Origin: CBFHSD01 sp965658375 | GTDB taxonomy: Bacteria > Bacteroidota > Bacteroidia > Flavobacteriales_G > Salibacteraceae | Direction of reading: 5' to 3' | NCBI GenBank assembly: GCA_965658375.1 | Contig: CBFHSD010000026.1 | Span: 1 to 31,724 of the forward strand | DNA: 31,724 bases | Part shown: piece by piece, positions 1 to 7,541 of the stretch | Numbering within the stretch: the first letter of the stretch is position 1 | Layout of the letters: each line of letters begins with the position of its first letter | Made by a program: the position numbers and the translations under genes | Notes under the pieces: generated by a model | What the model was told of the DNA's origin: nothing | Database searches by the model: none | Seen by the model: the letters and a program-made list of their open reading frames with translations, nothing else

Positions 1-513
1 ACTATTATAGGTGGAATAATGATTTAATAAAACCATTATTTTATTTCCATACTTCCAGGAGTTAACTACTTTTCTCGAGTCAAAAGGGTAGTCTTGTATT
101 TCTTTCTCATACCATCCTTTTAATTCCGTATCAAAATAAATGAGTTTAGTGGAGAAGTTAAATAATCCTACTCCTCCATAACTGTAAATAACTTCATTAT
201 GAACAAATAAAGACCTATTGAAATTATAACCATGAAACTCACCATTAGAAAGTTTTAATACAGTAGGAGTAGTATCTAACTTAATTTCGAATAAGTGAAG
301 TGTCCCATTCGGGTTATATATTAAAGTGGAGTCATTTTTAAAAATGATAGATTTAAAAAAATCATGTTTGAAATTTAACAGATCTTCGTTTATCCCGTGT
401 GAATTAATCTGTTGATGAATCTTTAAAGTGTCAATTATTCTAGGATTCCCAGAAAAACCCTTTAGGGATAAAAAGACACATAAAACACTGAAGAGTAATT
501 TTTTAAAATCCAT
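1..513 (-). CDS. Secreted protein of unknown function, N-terminal part only
   Basis: An open frame runs on the minus strand from an ATG at 513 to the window edge, 171 codons with no stop, so the C-terminus is missing. The first 22 or so residues look like a signal peptide: a lysine pair (MDFKK), a hydrophobic run (LLFSVLCVFLSLKGF) and small residues before the mature part. The rest has short alternating strands with Gly and Tyr, for example NGEFHGYNF and IYSYGGVGLFNF, spaced much like beta-propeller blades of the Kelch type, but this is only an impression. It diverges from the small membrane gene at 634. No motif identifies a function. It could be a Kelch-like or other beta-rich exported protein. 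Confidence 0.6.
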   Translation of the reverse strand, partial: MDFKKLLFSVLCVFLSLKGFSGNPRIIDTLKIHQQINSHGINEDLLNFKHDFFKSIIFKNDSTLIYNPNGTLHLFEIKLDTTPTVLKLSNGEFHGYNFNRSLFVHNEVIYSYGGVGLFNFSTKLIYFDTELKGWYEKEIQDYPFDSRKVVNSWKYGNKIMVLLNHYSTYNS

Positions 514-633
514 ATTCAAATTTAGAAAATTAAAAATGAAAAAAGTAGGTGTATTTAGGTGTACATATCCATTTCATCTAGTTTAAATTTAAAGTATTGT
601 TAGTAATCTCTAGAATTGATAAAAAATTTAATT

Positions 634-837
634 ATGAAAAAAATTGTATTGATTACAAGTTACGTATTAATGGGTATAGGAGGATTAGTCTTAGGTGGTG
701 TGTTAAACAAGGAATATACCACCACCGTAGATCGAGAACTTGGTTGGATTTCGTTCGGTATACTACTCGTAGGTGTACTTTTATTTTCAATACATAAATT
801 TTTACTTACAAAAAAATATAGAAATGAAGAGGAATAA
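634..837 (+). CDS. Small two-helix membrane protein
   Basis: A 67-aa product. I take the ATG at 634, whose MKK start leads straight into a hydrophobic segment, rather than an in-frame TTG 18 bases upstream. There are two membrane segments: residues about 4-23 (IVLITSYVLMGIGGLVLGG) and about 39-55 (WISFGILLVGVLLFSIH), joined by a polar loop, with a charged tail KKYRNEEE. It overlaps the next gene by 14 bases, so the two are probably translated together. No family was recognised. Small membrane proteins of this kind can be partners or immunity-like proteins of a neighbour, but nothing here shows that. Confidence 0.5.
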   Translation: MKKIVLITSYVLMGIGGLVLGGVLNKEYTTTVDRELGWISFGILLVGVLLFSIHKFLLTKKYRNEEE

Positions 838-1855
838 TTTAGTTGATGTTAGTTCATTAATTGATGTCAGTTTTTGGAAAGATTTATCACTAGACCAAAA
901 ATTCTCTAATGATTTTAAGATTATATTCGAAGAACTGTCAAATCATAATATTGATAAATTAGAAGATGTGTACAGTAAATTTAGAGATTTAAGTATTTCT
1001 TCAGACGAAACAAATTTTTTGAAATTTTTAAAAATCCTGTTTTTAGACTCTCCAAAATTTCACATTAAATCAAACTTAGTTCTTGATGATGACAATAAAT
1101 ATAAAAACTTATCTGATCAAATTTTGACTTTGGTATTACCAAATTATTGTTCTTCTCTAGTCGATAATTCACTTTCACTTTATAAAGAATATTTAAATAG
1201 ATTTAATGTAAAATCCAATTTAGAATCTAATTCCTTTAAAAACCTACTAAAAATAGGAATAGCAAATTCTGTTAGTAATTCTATTGGTGGGAGAAATATA
1301 ATAACTGATACTATGGTTGTAAGTTCAGTTATTAATAATCAAATCAATTTCACAAACTTAAATGAGGAACTAAAAGATTTAAATTCTTTTTATAATCTTT
1401 CGGTAGAATACATCAATTATACTAAAATAATAGTCGATGAATTAAATGTCAAACTAGAATATAACGTAAACGAAATTCCAAAATTAATAGATTTAATGAT
1501 AGAAAAGTCGATTATTAAACAACCTTTAAATATTGATAAGAATTTCAATTTAAAATATAAGAAGTTTTTATCAGGTTTAACTGATTTATTTGATTTGGGT
1601 AAATTTGATGAAATCTCGGTGAAATTTTCTAACTACCTAAAAAAAATAGATGAAAATAAAATTGAGACGAAAAGTAAGTCATCCCTAGTCTTTGGTATTT
1701 TATTGTTAAATCCGTTTTCCCTTATTTTGATTTTAGATGGTATTTTTGGTATTTCAGGTATTCCCGTAATGGTTATAACTTTAGTTGGAATGTGGTTCTT
1801 TTGTTATTTCATACCATTTAGTAAAAGGTCCCCTTTAAGGAAAGTTAAATATTAA
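824..1855 (+). CDS. Unknown protein with C-terminal membrane anchor
   Basis: A 343-aa product starting at the ATG at 824, which lies inside the 3' end of the preceding gene. An earlier GTG at 773 would add residues encoded within that gene and is less likely. Residues 1 to about 285 are polar, predicted mainly helical, and very rich in Asn, Lys, Leu and Ser. Residues from about 287 to 330 form two close hydrophobic segments (SLVFGILLLNPFSLILIL and IPVMVITLVGMWFFCYFI), followed by a basic tail KRSPLRKVKY. This suggests a large cytoplasmic domain tethered to the inner membrane by a C-terminal hairpin. No catalytic motif or known domain was recognised. Base composition is strongly AT-rich compared with the genes from 2182 onward. 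It forms a two-gene unit with the small membrane protein upstream. Confidence 0.65.
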   Translation: MKRNNLVDVSSLIDVSFWKDLSLDQKFSNDFKIIFEELSNHNIDKLEDVYSKFRDLSISSDETNFLKFLKILFLDSPKFHIKSNLVLDDDNKYKNLSDQILTLVLPNYCSSLVDNSLSLYKEYLNRFNVKSNLESNSFKNLLKIGIANSVSNSIGGRNIITDTMVVSSVINNQINFTNLNEELKDLNSFYNLSVEYINYTKIIVDELNVKLEYNVNEIPKLIDLMIEKSIIKQPLNIDKNFNLKYKKFLSGLTDLFDLGKFDEISVKFSNYLKKIDENKIETKSKSSLVFGILLLNPFSLILILDGIFGISGIPVMVITLVGMWFFCYFIPFSKRSPLRKVKY

Positions 1856-1863
1856 ATACACGA

Positions 1864-2073
1864 CTAATCTACTTTGAACACCTTTAAATCACATTGATTT
1901 TCATACTCTACCACATATACCTTAACATCAGATTGGTTTGGATACTTAACGGAATACACCTTTTGAGAATAGGATGTCAGTGGTATTAGGAACAGTGTGA
2001 TTATGATGATTGAACAAAGGAACATCACATAGAAATTCACTTCGGGATTCCTATCATAAATGACAAAATTCAT
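1864..2073 (-). CDS. Short repeat protein with N-terminal membrane segment (DUF6150-like)
   Basis: A 69-aa product ending 8 bases from the stop of the convergent gene at 1855. Residues about 15-36 are hydrophobic (FYVMFLCSIIIITLFLIPL) and end in SYSQ, which could be a signal peptide or an anchor. If cleaved, translation may start at Met17 instead. The remainder is built from a 13-residue repeat: KVYSVKYPNQSDV, KVYVVEYENQCDL, then KVFKVD. This register (KVY-x-V-x-Y-x-NQ-x-D) resembles the tandem-strand proteins I associate with DUF6150 in Bacteroidota, whose function is not known to me. Here only about two and a half repeats are present. The family link is from memory and tentative. Confidence 0.5.
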   Translation of the reverse strand: MNFVIYDRNPEVNFYVMFLCSIIIITLFLIPLTSYSQKVYSVKYPNQSDVKVYVVEYENQCDLKVFKVD

Positions 2074-2142
2074 TTAGAAAAGAACAAAGATGGTAGTATT
2101 TCGAGGGATACGAAAGGTCTTCGGAAATACAAAGTATTAGAG

Positions 2143-2170
2143 GGAGAGGGGAGTTTGAACAACCCTCTCA
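2143..2170 (-). terminator. Possible weak terminator after glmS
   Basis: A 7-bp inverted repeat, GAGAGGG (2144-2150) with CCCTCTC (2163-2169), sits about 12 bases beyond the glmS stop and encloses a 12-base loop. There is no T-run after it on the minus strand, so it is not a standard intrinsic terminator; it may just stabilise the mRNA 3' end. Confidence 0.25.
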
Positions 2171-2181
2171 CCCACCAGAAA

Positions 2182-4026
2182 TTATTCTACCGTTACTGAC
2201 TTCGCTAGGTTTCTTGGCTGATCTACATTGCACTCTCTCATCACCGCAATGTGGTATGAAAGCAATTGAAGTGGAATAGTTGTTATTAATGCAGTAAAAG
2301 GCTCTGAAGTCTCAGGAACTTCAATCACATACTCAGCTAAATCAGAGATTTGCTGATCTCCTTCATGCACAATAGCAATCACTTGACCATTCCTAGCCTT
2401 GATCTCTTGAATGTTACTAACCACTTTCTCATAATGCCCCTCCTTGGTTGCAATCACCACTACAGGCATATTCTCATCAATCAATGCAATGGGTCCGTGC
2501 TTCATTTCTGCCGCTGGATAACCTTCAGCGTGGATGTATGAAATTTCTTTCAATTTCAAGGCTCCTTCTAAGGCTACCGGGAAATTATATCCCCTTCCTA
2601 AGTACAAGAAATTCGACACATCCGAAAATACTGCCGACACTTCTTTAATCAAATCATTCGATTCTAAAGCTCTCGCAATTTTAGTCGGAATAGAATCCAA
2701 TTCATTGATGTATGCCCTAAATTGAGATTCACTTAGAGTTCCTTTTTTACGACCTAATTCCAATGCAATTGTTGCTAAAACAGTAACCTGAGCAGTAAAC
2801 GCCTTGGTACTGGCCACTCCAATTTCTGGGCCTGCATGTGTATATGCTCCGGCATGCGTGGCTCTAGCAATAGAAGAACCAACCACATTGCATACTCCAA
2901 AAATAAAGGCGCCTCTGGTTTTTGCTAACTCTATGGCTGCTAAAGTATCTGCTGTTTCTCCAGATTGACTAATGGCAATCACCACATCTTTCTCTGTGAT
3001 AATTGGATTTCTATATCGGAACTCACTTGCATACTCCACCTCTACTGGCACACGTGCCAAATCTTCAAAAAGATACTCTGCAACTAGTCCAGCATGCCAT
3101 GAGGTACCACAGGCGACAATAATGATACGATCAGCATTTAAAAAGCGCGTCTCAAACTCATTTATTCCAGCCATTGAAATAATCCCTTCATTAGGAAGCA
3201 ATCTTCCTCTTAAAGTATCTCTAATAGACTTAGGCTGCTCGTAAATCTCTTTAAGCATGAAGTGGTCATATCCCCCCTTTTCAATCGCTTCAAGCTGCAT
3301 TTGTAGCTTCTGGATATTGGGATCAATGAATTCATTCCCGGATACAGTTCTAATTTCAATATCCTCTCCTCTTCTAATCACAGCCATTTCTCCATCTTCG
3401 AGATAAATAGCATGCTGAGTAAACTCAATAAATGGGGTAGCATCGGAGGCAACAAAAAACTCATCTTTACCAACTCCAATTACTAAGGGACTCCCTTTCT
3501 TGGCAAGAACCATTTTATCTTGATTCCCTTTTTCTAAAATAGCGATAGCAAAAGCGCCAACTACTTCGTTCATTGCAATGCGAACAGCATCTTCCAAAGA
3601 ACAGTCTTCCACCTTCTTTACCTCTTCAATAAAGTTGATTAAAACTTCAGTATCTGTATCGCTTTGAAAAACATACCCTCTTGACTTTAACTGCGCTTTA
3701 AGCGATTCGTAATTTTCAATAATGCCATTGTGAATAATTACCAAGTCACCACTTTGAGAATAATGTGGATGAGAATTCACATCATTCGGCACTCCATGTG
3801 TAGCCCATCTCGTGTGTCCTATACCGGCATTTCCTGAAACATTTGCATCGGCAACTTTAGCTTCTAAATCCGCTACTTTTCCTTTACATTTTGTTAAGTT
3901 CACCATGCCTTGGTCAATAAGTGCCACTCCAGCACTGTCGTAACCACGATATTCTAACCTTTGAAGCCCTTTAATCAAAATGGGATACGCTTCTTTCGGT
4001 CCTAGATATCCTACAATACCACACAT
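2182..4026 (-). CDS. glmS: Glutamine--fructose-6-phosphate aminotransferase (isomerizing)
   Basis: A 614-aa cytosolic enzyme that makes glucosamine-6-phosphate from fructose-6-phosphate and glutamine, the entry to UDP-GlcNAc for peptidoglycan and lipopolysaccharide. Length matches the family (about 609). The N-terminal class II glutamine amidotransferase domain (about 1-215) begins MCGIVGYLG, so Cys2 becomes the nucleophile after Met removal, with RLEYRGYDSAG and GHTRWATHG following. Two SIS sugar-isomerase domains follow (about 290-430 and 460-600) with GTSWHAG, SQSGETADT and LEGALKLKEISYIHAEGYP, and the classic C-terminus LAKSVTVE. It is the last gene of a minus-strand operon, 6 bases after the DUF4270 gene. 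No room exists for a glmS ribozyme, so regulation by that device is excluded here. Confidence 0.97.
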   Translation of the reverse strand: MCGIVGYLGPKEAYPILIKGLQRLEYRGYDSAGVALIDQGMVNLTKCKGKVADLEAKVADANVSGNAGIGHTRWATHGVPNDVNSHPHYSQSGDLVIIHNGIIENYESLKAQLKSRGYVFQSDTDTEVLINFIEEVKKVEDCSLEDAVRIAMNEVVGAFAIAILEKGNQDKMVLAKKGSPLVIGVGKDEFFVASDATPFIEFTQHAIYLEDGEMAVIRRGEDIEIRTVSGNEFIDPNIQKLQMQLEAIEKGGYDHFMLKEIYEQPKSIRDTLRGRLLPNEGIISMAGINEFETRFLNADRIIIVACGTSWHAGLVAEYLFEDLARVPVEVEYASEFRYRNPIITEKDVVIAISQSGETADTLAAIELAKTRGAFIFGVCNVVGSSIARATHAGAYTHAGPEIGVASTKAFTAQVTVLATIALELGRKKGTLSESQFRAYINELDSIPTKIARALESNDLIKEVSAVFSDVSNFLYLGRGYNFPVALEGALKLKEISYIHAEGYPAAEMKHGPIALIDENMPVVVIATKEGHYEKVVSNIQEIKARNGQVIAIVHEGDQQISDLAEYVIEVPETSEPFTALITTIPLQLLSYHIAVMRECNVDQPRNLAKSVTVE

Positions 4027-4032
4027 AAGAGT

Positions 4033-5352
4033 TTAGTTTAAGGGTGTATAAGTAACAATCAATTTGCATTGATTGAGGTTTGTTTTTGTTCCTTGCAACA
4101 TTACACGTTCTGGATAGATTGAATTGCCATCAGGAATCAAAAGAAGCCCAAAGTTGGAGTTTTCACCCGAGGTATAATCAGCGAGAATGTTTTGGAGTTG
4201 CAAAGTAAATGGCATTCTGTATTGTTTGGAAGATAAATCGCGTGTTTCATCCCAAACAGACGAATCAAAGAAATCTTGAACGGATACCAAAGTTCTCTCA
4301 TCATTGTATGCTGCCATATTCATTAGGGCCACTTCTGGCCAATCGCGTTCTTCTGTTAAGGTTAGAATTATTTCTGCCTTATTGATCAATAGAACACCTT
4401 GATCTGCAAGAGCCTGAAGGTGGGGAAATTGCAACTCAACAGCAGCGCCTGCCATAGCTTGAATGTACATTTCATTTTCTGCAGAGTTTAGATTATCAAC
4501 AGCAGCTTCTAAGGGAGTTCCCGCCCTATCGTGCTCAAAATTAGAGTATCTGATTTCAGATTCTGAAACCTCTAAATCATAAAACAAAGAGTCATCGGTA
4601 TCGTTGCTATAGTAAAAACGAATTCCTGAAAAACCGTTTCTTAGATTAATGCTATAAATCTCCCCATTGCCTGCATTTGGTGCCGGAGTTTCACAACGTA
4701 CATGAACACCTTTGAAAATCGATTTCAATGTTTCGGTATCGGTAAATCGACCATCTACGGCATTTAGAAAATCACTTGCCCATGTATCGTCCAATCGAAT
4801 GTTTAAAACACTTGCTTCCAAAACATCATCCACGATAATCTCTGACGCATCGATTTCTCCCGTGTAGTTTCCTATTGGTGTTGAATTGTAAGAAGGTTCA
4901 GAATCGCTATAATATGCAGAATCTCCGCTTAAATCTTCATTCAATTCATATACCTGCAAGGTTTGCTCAATCAGTGATGCGGTTTCATTTTGATATTCAT
5001 CGCTTACCACCAACATAAGAACCGCAGAATCGAGAAGAACGCCATCACCAAAATCTGCTCCAGCTATGGAAAGCATAAAATTACTCGTAAGGTGAGCTCT
5101 AGATTCTCCAAAACTGGCATCATTTACGACACCTAAAAGTTCATTGATTCGGTTGTTGGTTTGAATGTGTTCTGGAATTACATTTTTAGCGACAATAGAA
5201 ATAGTATCGATAATTTCTAAGCGCTGATTGCTATCCGGCTGCACCTCAACACCTATCGCTTCACCGTTTTCGCAGCTCCATAGTAGTGCAAAAACAAAGG
5301 GGTACATAAATGCTACCCCTTTTAAAAATATCCTGGAATTCAATCGTCTCAT
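4033..5352 (-). CDS. DUF4270-family lipoprotein
   Basis: A 439-aa predicted lipoprotein. The N-terminus is basic, then hydrophobic, and ends in a lipobox LLWSC at residues 23-27, so Cys27 would carry the lipid and the protein would sit in the outer or cytoplasmic membrane facing the periplasm. The mature part is beta-rich with many short Asp/Ser/Thr strands. Early features typical of DUF4270 are a segment with VQPDSN, then IDTISIVAKNVIPE and GVVNDASFGESRAHLTSNF. The middle has DSAVLMLVVSDEY, and the C-terminus has GLLLIPDGN. In Bacteroidota this family commonly lies beside a short glycogen-synthase-like gene and panC, as it does here. The ATG directly abuts the stop of the upstream gene and glmS follows after 6 bases, so the three are one transcription unit. 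The molecular function is unknown to me. Confidence 0.85.
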   Translation of the reverse strand: MRRLNSRIFLKGVAFMYPFVFALLWSCENGEAIGVEVQPDSNQRLEIIDTISIVAKNVIPEHIQTNNRINELLGVVNDASFGESRAHLTSNFMLSIAGADFGDGVLLDSAVLMLVVSDEYQNETASLIEQTLQVYELNEDLSGDSAYYSDSEPSYNSTPIGNYTGEIDASEIIVDDVLEASVLNIRLDDTWASDFLNAVDGRFTDTETLKSIFKGVHVRCETPAPNAGNGEIYSINLRNGFSGIRFYYSNDTDDSLFYDLEVSESEIRYSNFEHDRAGTPLEAAVDNLNSAENEMYIQAMAGAAVELQFPHLQALADQGVLLINKAEIILTLTEERDWPEVALMNMAAYNDERTLVSVQDFFDSSVWDETRDLSSKQYRMPFTLQLQNILADYTSGENSNFGLLLIPDGNSIYPERVMLQGTKTNLNQCKLIVTYTPLN

Positions 5353-6180
5353 TTAACCTGCAAGAACAGAATTTTCTTCGAGAATTTGGTCATAAAATTC
5401 GTTAACCTTCGTGATTACTTCTTCTTCAGAAACATCGTTCAACATAGGTTTTCCCGTTTCTTCCATGAACTCAACAAGGTTAGGGTCAAACCCTTCATGG
5501 CCTACTATCAATGCATCTGCATCTTGAATGGCCAGTTTATGAATGTTTGAATAGGTTGGATCTTCAACCAACTTTGTTCTTTCTTCATCAATCCCGTCAA
5601 AGGCCAATTTCTTGTGAAAATCTGCATGCACAGGGCCATTTGGCTCAATATCGTAGGTGCTGTATATTACTTTAGAACCTGCGTACAAGGGATCATTTTT
5701 GTATAGGGTCTTTAAATAGGTTGGCACTAAGCCAGCCATCCAGCCATGACAGTGAATGATATCGGGACTCCATCCCAATTTCTTCACTGTTTCAAGTACT
5801 CCTTTTGCAAAGAAGATGGCACGTTCATCATTGTCCTCAAAGGCAACATCGTCATCATCTTCCAAAAAGGCTTTTCTATAGAAATACTCTTCGTTATCTA
5901 TGAAATACACCTGCATTCTTGCCGGCTGGATAGACGCTACCTTTATAATCAAGGGGTGATCTACATCATTCACCACTAAATTCATCCCTGATAAACGAAT
6001 GACCTCATGCAATTGATGACGTCTCTCGTTGATTCTACCAAATCTCGGCATGAATGTTCTAATTTCTTTACCACTTTCCTGAGTTCCTTGTGGGAGGATA
6101 CGCCCAATCGTGGACATTTCATTCTCTGGTGTATACGGGATAATCTCTTGTGAAACAAACAGTATTTTCGGCTTACTCAT
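5353..6180 (-). CDS. Single-domain glycogen/starch synthase-like protein (GT5 N-terminal domain)
   Basis: A 275-aa protein matching only the N-terminal Rossmann half of GT5 glycogen synthases. It starts KILFVSQEIIPY, has PRFGRI, then YFIDNEEYFYR, and a core DIIHCHGWMAGLVPTYLKTLY followed by KVIYSTYD, all recognisable GlgA N-domain landmarks. Normal GlgA is about 470-490 aa with a second GT-B domain, which is absent; the frame ends in a normal stop with the next gene abutting, so this is not a recent truncation. The ADP-glucose loop (KxGGL after the first strand in GlgA) reads PYTPENEM here, so catalysis is doubtful. It heads the operon with DUF4270 and glmS, and has a good promoter 30-60 bases upstream. 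Short proteins like this are usually annotated as glycogen synthase; I infer a non-canonical role. Confidence 0.85.
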   Translation of the reverse strand: MSKPKILFVSQEIIPYTPENEMSTIGRILPQGTQESGKEIRTFMPRFGRINERRHQLHEVIRLSGMNLVVNDVDHPLIIKVASIQPARMQVYFIDNEEYFYRKAFLEDDDDVAFEDNDERAIFFAKGVLETVKKLGWSPDIIHCHGWMAGLVPTYLKTLYKNDPLYAGSKVIYSTYDIEPNGPVHADFHKKLAFDGIDEERTKLVEDPTYSNIHKLAIQDADALIVGHEGFDPNLVEFMEETGKPMLNDVSEEEVITKVNEFYDQILEENSVLAG

Positions 6181-6211
6181 ATATCTACCCTTCTTTTCCT
6201 AAAAAACCCTA

Positions 6212-6242
6212 CAAAATTAACTAAAATAAGCTCTAGAATCAA
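6212..6242 (-). promoter_or_regulatory. Bacteroidota-type promoter for the glycogen-synthase-like/DUF4270/glmS operon
   Basis: Reading the minus strand, TTG (6242-6240) is followed after 20 bases by TAATTTTG (6219-6212), a full match to the Bacteroidota consensus TTG-N17-23-TAnnTTTG. A transcript would start near 6205, about 25 bases before the ATG at 6180. Confidence 0.6.
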
Positions 6243-6250
6243 GAGAACAA

Positions 6251-6258
6251 TAGCTTTG
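6251..6258 (+). promoter_or_regulatory. Possible -7 element for the panC operon
   Basis: TAGCTTTG matches the TAnnTTTG -7 box of Bacteroidota promoters and lies about 43 bases before the panC ATG. I see no TTG at the expected distance upstream, so the -33 element is missing or degenerate. It sits within 10 bases of the upstream element of the divergent promoter, so polymerases on the two strands may compete. Confidence 0.4.
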
Positions 6259-6300
6259 CCAACTTATTAGAGGTGCTTAACCTCAGTTAATTGATCAAGA

Positions 6301-7149
6301 ATGCAAGTTTTTCAAGGTAAAGAGGCACTTCGTGAATACATCAACAAGCAAAGAAATAAGGGTTTGTCCATTGGTTTTGTTCCTACCATGGGGGCCTTAC
6401 ATGATGGCCATCTCTCTTTGATTGATGCCGCTAAAAAAGAAAACGACCTTGTAATATGCAGCATTTTCGTGAACCCCACGCAATTCAACAACCCCGAAGA
6501 TTTTAGCAAGTACCCTTCTACCTTAGCCGCTGATAAAGCATTATTGCAAGGTAAAAAGTGTGATGTTCTGTTCATGCCAGACACGAAAGAGATGTATGGT
6601 AGCCATGCAGCTTCTAAAAGCTATTCTTTTGGTGAAGTTGAGAATGTAATGGAGGGCGCTTCTCGCCCAGGGCATTTTGACGGTGTAGCCACCATTGTTT
6701 CCAAACTTTTTGACGCTGCATTTCCGCACAGAGCCTACTTTGGCGAGAAAGACTACCAGCAACTATGCATTATACAAAGCTTAGTAGAGCAAGAAAAGCT
6801 TCCTATTCAAATTGTTCCTGTTGCCATTGTGAGAGAAAAATCTGGTTTGGCAATGAGCTCGAGAAATGTGCGATTGAGCGAAACTGGCAGAGAGCAAGCT
6901 GCCTTCATATATGAAATAGAGCAAGAAGCCGTGCAGATGAGAGCCAATGGCGCGAGTCCTTCTCACATAGAAACAATCTTGCGTAATGCCTTTGAGCAGC
7001 GAAAAGAATTTACTTTAGAATACGTTTCTATTGCCAACTCCAAAAACCTTCAGCCTATTGACGCGTTTAACAATGCTGTACCAACAAGAATTTTCATTGC
7101 CGCAGAAATAGAGGGAGTACGATTAATTGATAACCATCCATTGGATTAA
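6301..7149 (+). CDS. panC: Pantoate--beta-alanine ligase (pantothenate synthetase)
   Basis: A 282-aa cytosolic ligase that joins pantoate and beta-alanine using ATP, the last step of pantothenate (coenzyme A precursor) synthesis. Family length is about 280. Seen: FVPTMGALHDGHLSLI with the HxGH nucleotide motif at residues 34-37, SIFVNPTQFNNPEDFSKYP, PGHFDGVATIVSKLFD, YFGEKDYQQL and the KMSKS-like SGLAMSSRNVRLS. It starts at the ATG at 6301 and leads a five-gene plus-strand run: panD is 36 bases downstream and supplies beta-alanine. It diverges from the glycogen-synthase-like operon across a 120-bp region holding both promoters. Confidence 0.97.
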   Translation: MQVFQGKEALREYINKQRNKGLSIGFVPTMGALHDGHLSLIDAAKKENDLVICSIFVNPTQFNNPEDFSKYPSTLAADKALLQGKKCDVLFMPDTKEMYGSHAASKSYSFGEVENVMEGASRPGHFDGVATIVSKLFDAAFPHRAYFGEKDYQQLCIIQSLVEQEKLPIQIVPVAIVREKSGLAMSSRNVRLSETGREQAAFIYEIEQEAVQMRANGASPSHIETILRNAFEQRKEFTLEYVSIANSKNLQPIDAFNNAVPTRIFIAAEIEGVRLIDNHPLD

Positions 7150-7185
7150 TTTACTTTTGCAGGCGCAATTGATGCTCATATACTC

Positions 7186-7539
7186 ATGCAAATAGAGGTA
7201 GTAAAATCAAAAATTCACAGGGTTTCTGTCACACAAGCAGACCTCAACTACATTGGTAGCATAACCATAGATGAAGATCTTTTGGATGCCGCCAACATGA
7301 TTGAAGGTGAAAAAGTTCAAATTGTGAATATCAACAATGGCGAACGCTTAGAAACCTATACCATTAAAGGAAAGCGCGGAAGCGGAGAAGTTTGTCTCAA
7401 TGGTCCTGCTGCTAGAAGAGTGGCTGTTGGCGACATTATCATTATCATCTCTTATGGGATCCTTGATTTTGAAGAAGCCAAAACATTCAAGCCAAGCATC
7501 ATCTTTCCAGATGAAACAAACAACACGCTAAAAAGCTAG
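7186..7539 (+). CDS. panD: Aspartate 1-decarboxylase
   Basis: A 117-aa proenzyme that cleaves itself to form a pyruvoyl group and then makes beta-alanine from L-aspartate, the substrate of PanC. The self-cleavage site is visible as Gly24-Ser25 in YIGSITID, with Lys9, Tyr22 and the following GDIIIIISYG strand all as in the family. Length is close to the E. coli enzyme (126). It lies between panC (36 bases) and the flippase-like gene (2 bases after its stop), so it is cotranscribed. The maturation factor PanM (PanZ) is not encoded in this window. Confidence 0.97.
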   Translation: MQIEVVKSKIHRVSVTQADLNYIGSITIDEDLLDAANMIEGEKVQIVNINNGERLETYTIKGKRGSGEVCLNGPAARRVAVGDIIIIISYGILDFEEAKTFKPSIIFPDETNNTLKS

Positions 7540-7541
7540 GT

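Larger units (their letters stand above)
1..1863. other. AT-rich segment at the left end, possibly acquired DNA
   Basis: Base composition changes sharply here. A hand count gives 12 G/C in 60 bases at 901-960 and 15 in 60 at 1081-1140, against 28 in 60 at 9361-9420 inside radA. The genes in it use mostly AT-ending codons and are rich in Asn, Lys and Ile, and none has a function I recognise, whereas the segment from 2182 onward is conserved housekeeping DNA. No integrase, transposase, tRNA or direct repeat marks the right boundary, which lies roughly between 1855 and 2181. The shift in composition is seen directly; acquisition by transfer is an inference. Confidence 0.5.

Noticed and set aside
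517..524. TAAATTTG on the minus strand as promoter for the gene at 1-513
   Set aside because: It ends only 3 bases before the ATG, so transcription would begin at or inside the start codon, and no TTG is found at the -33 distance.
4027..4032. glmS ribozyme upstream of glmS
   Set aside because: Only 6 bases separate glmS from the upstream stop, so there is no space for the ribozyme.
6312..6762. Minus-strand open frames within panC
   Set aside because: They are shadows of a well-conserved coding sequence and have no recognisable protein features.
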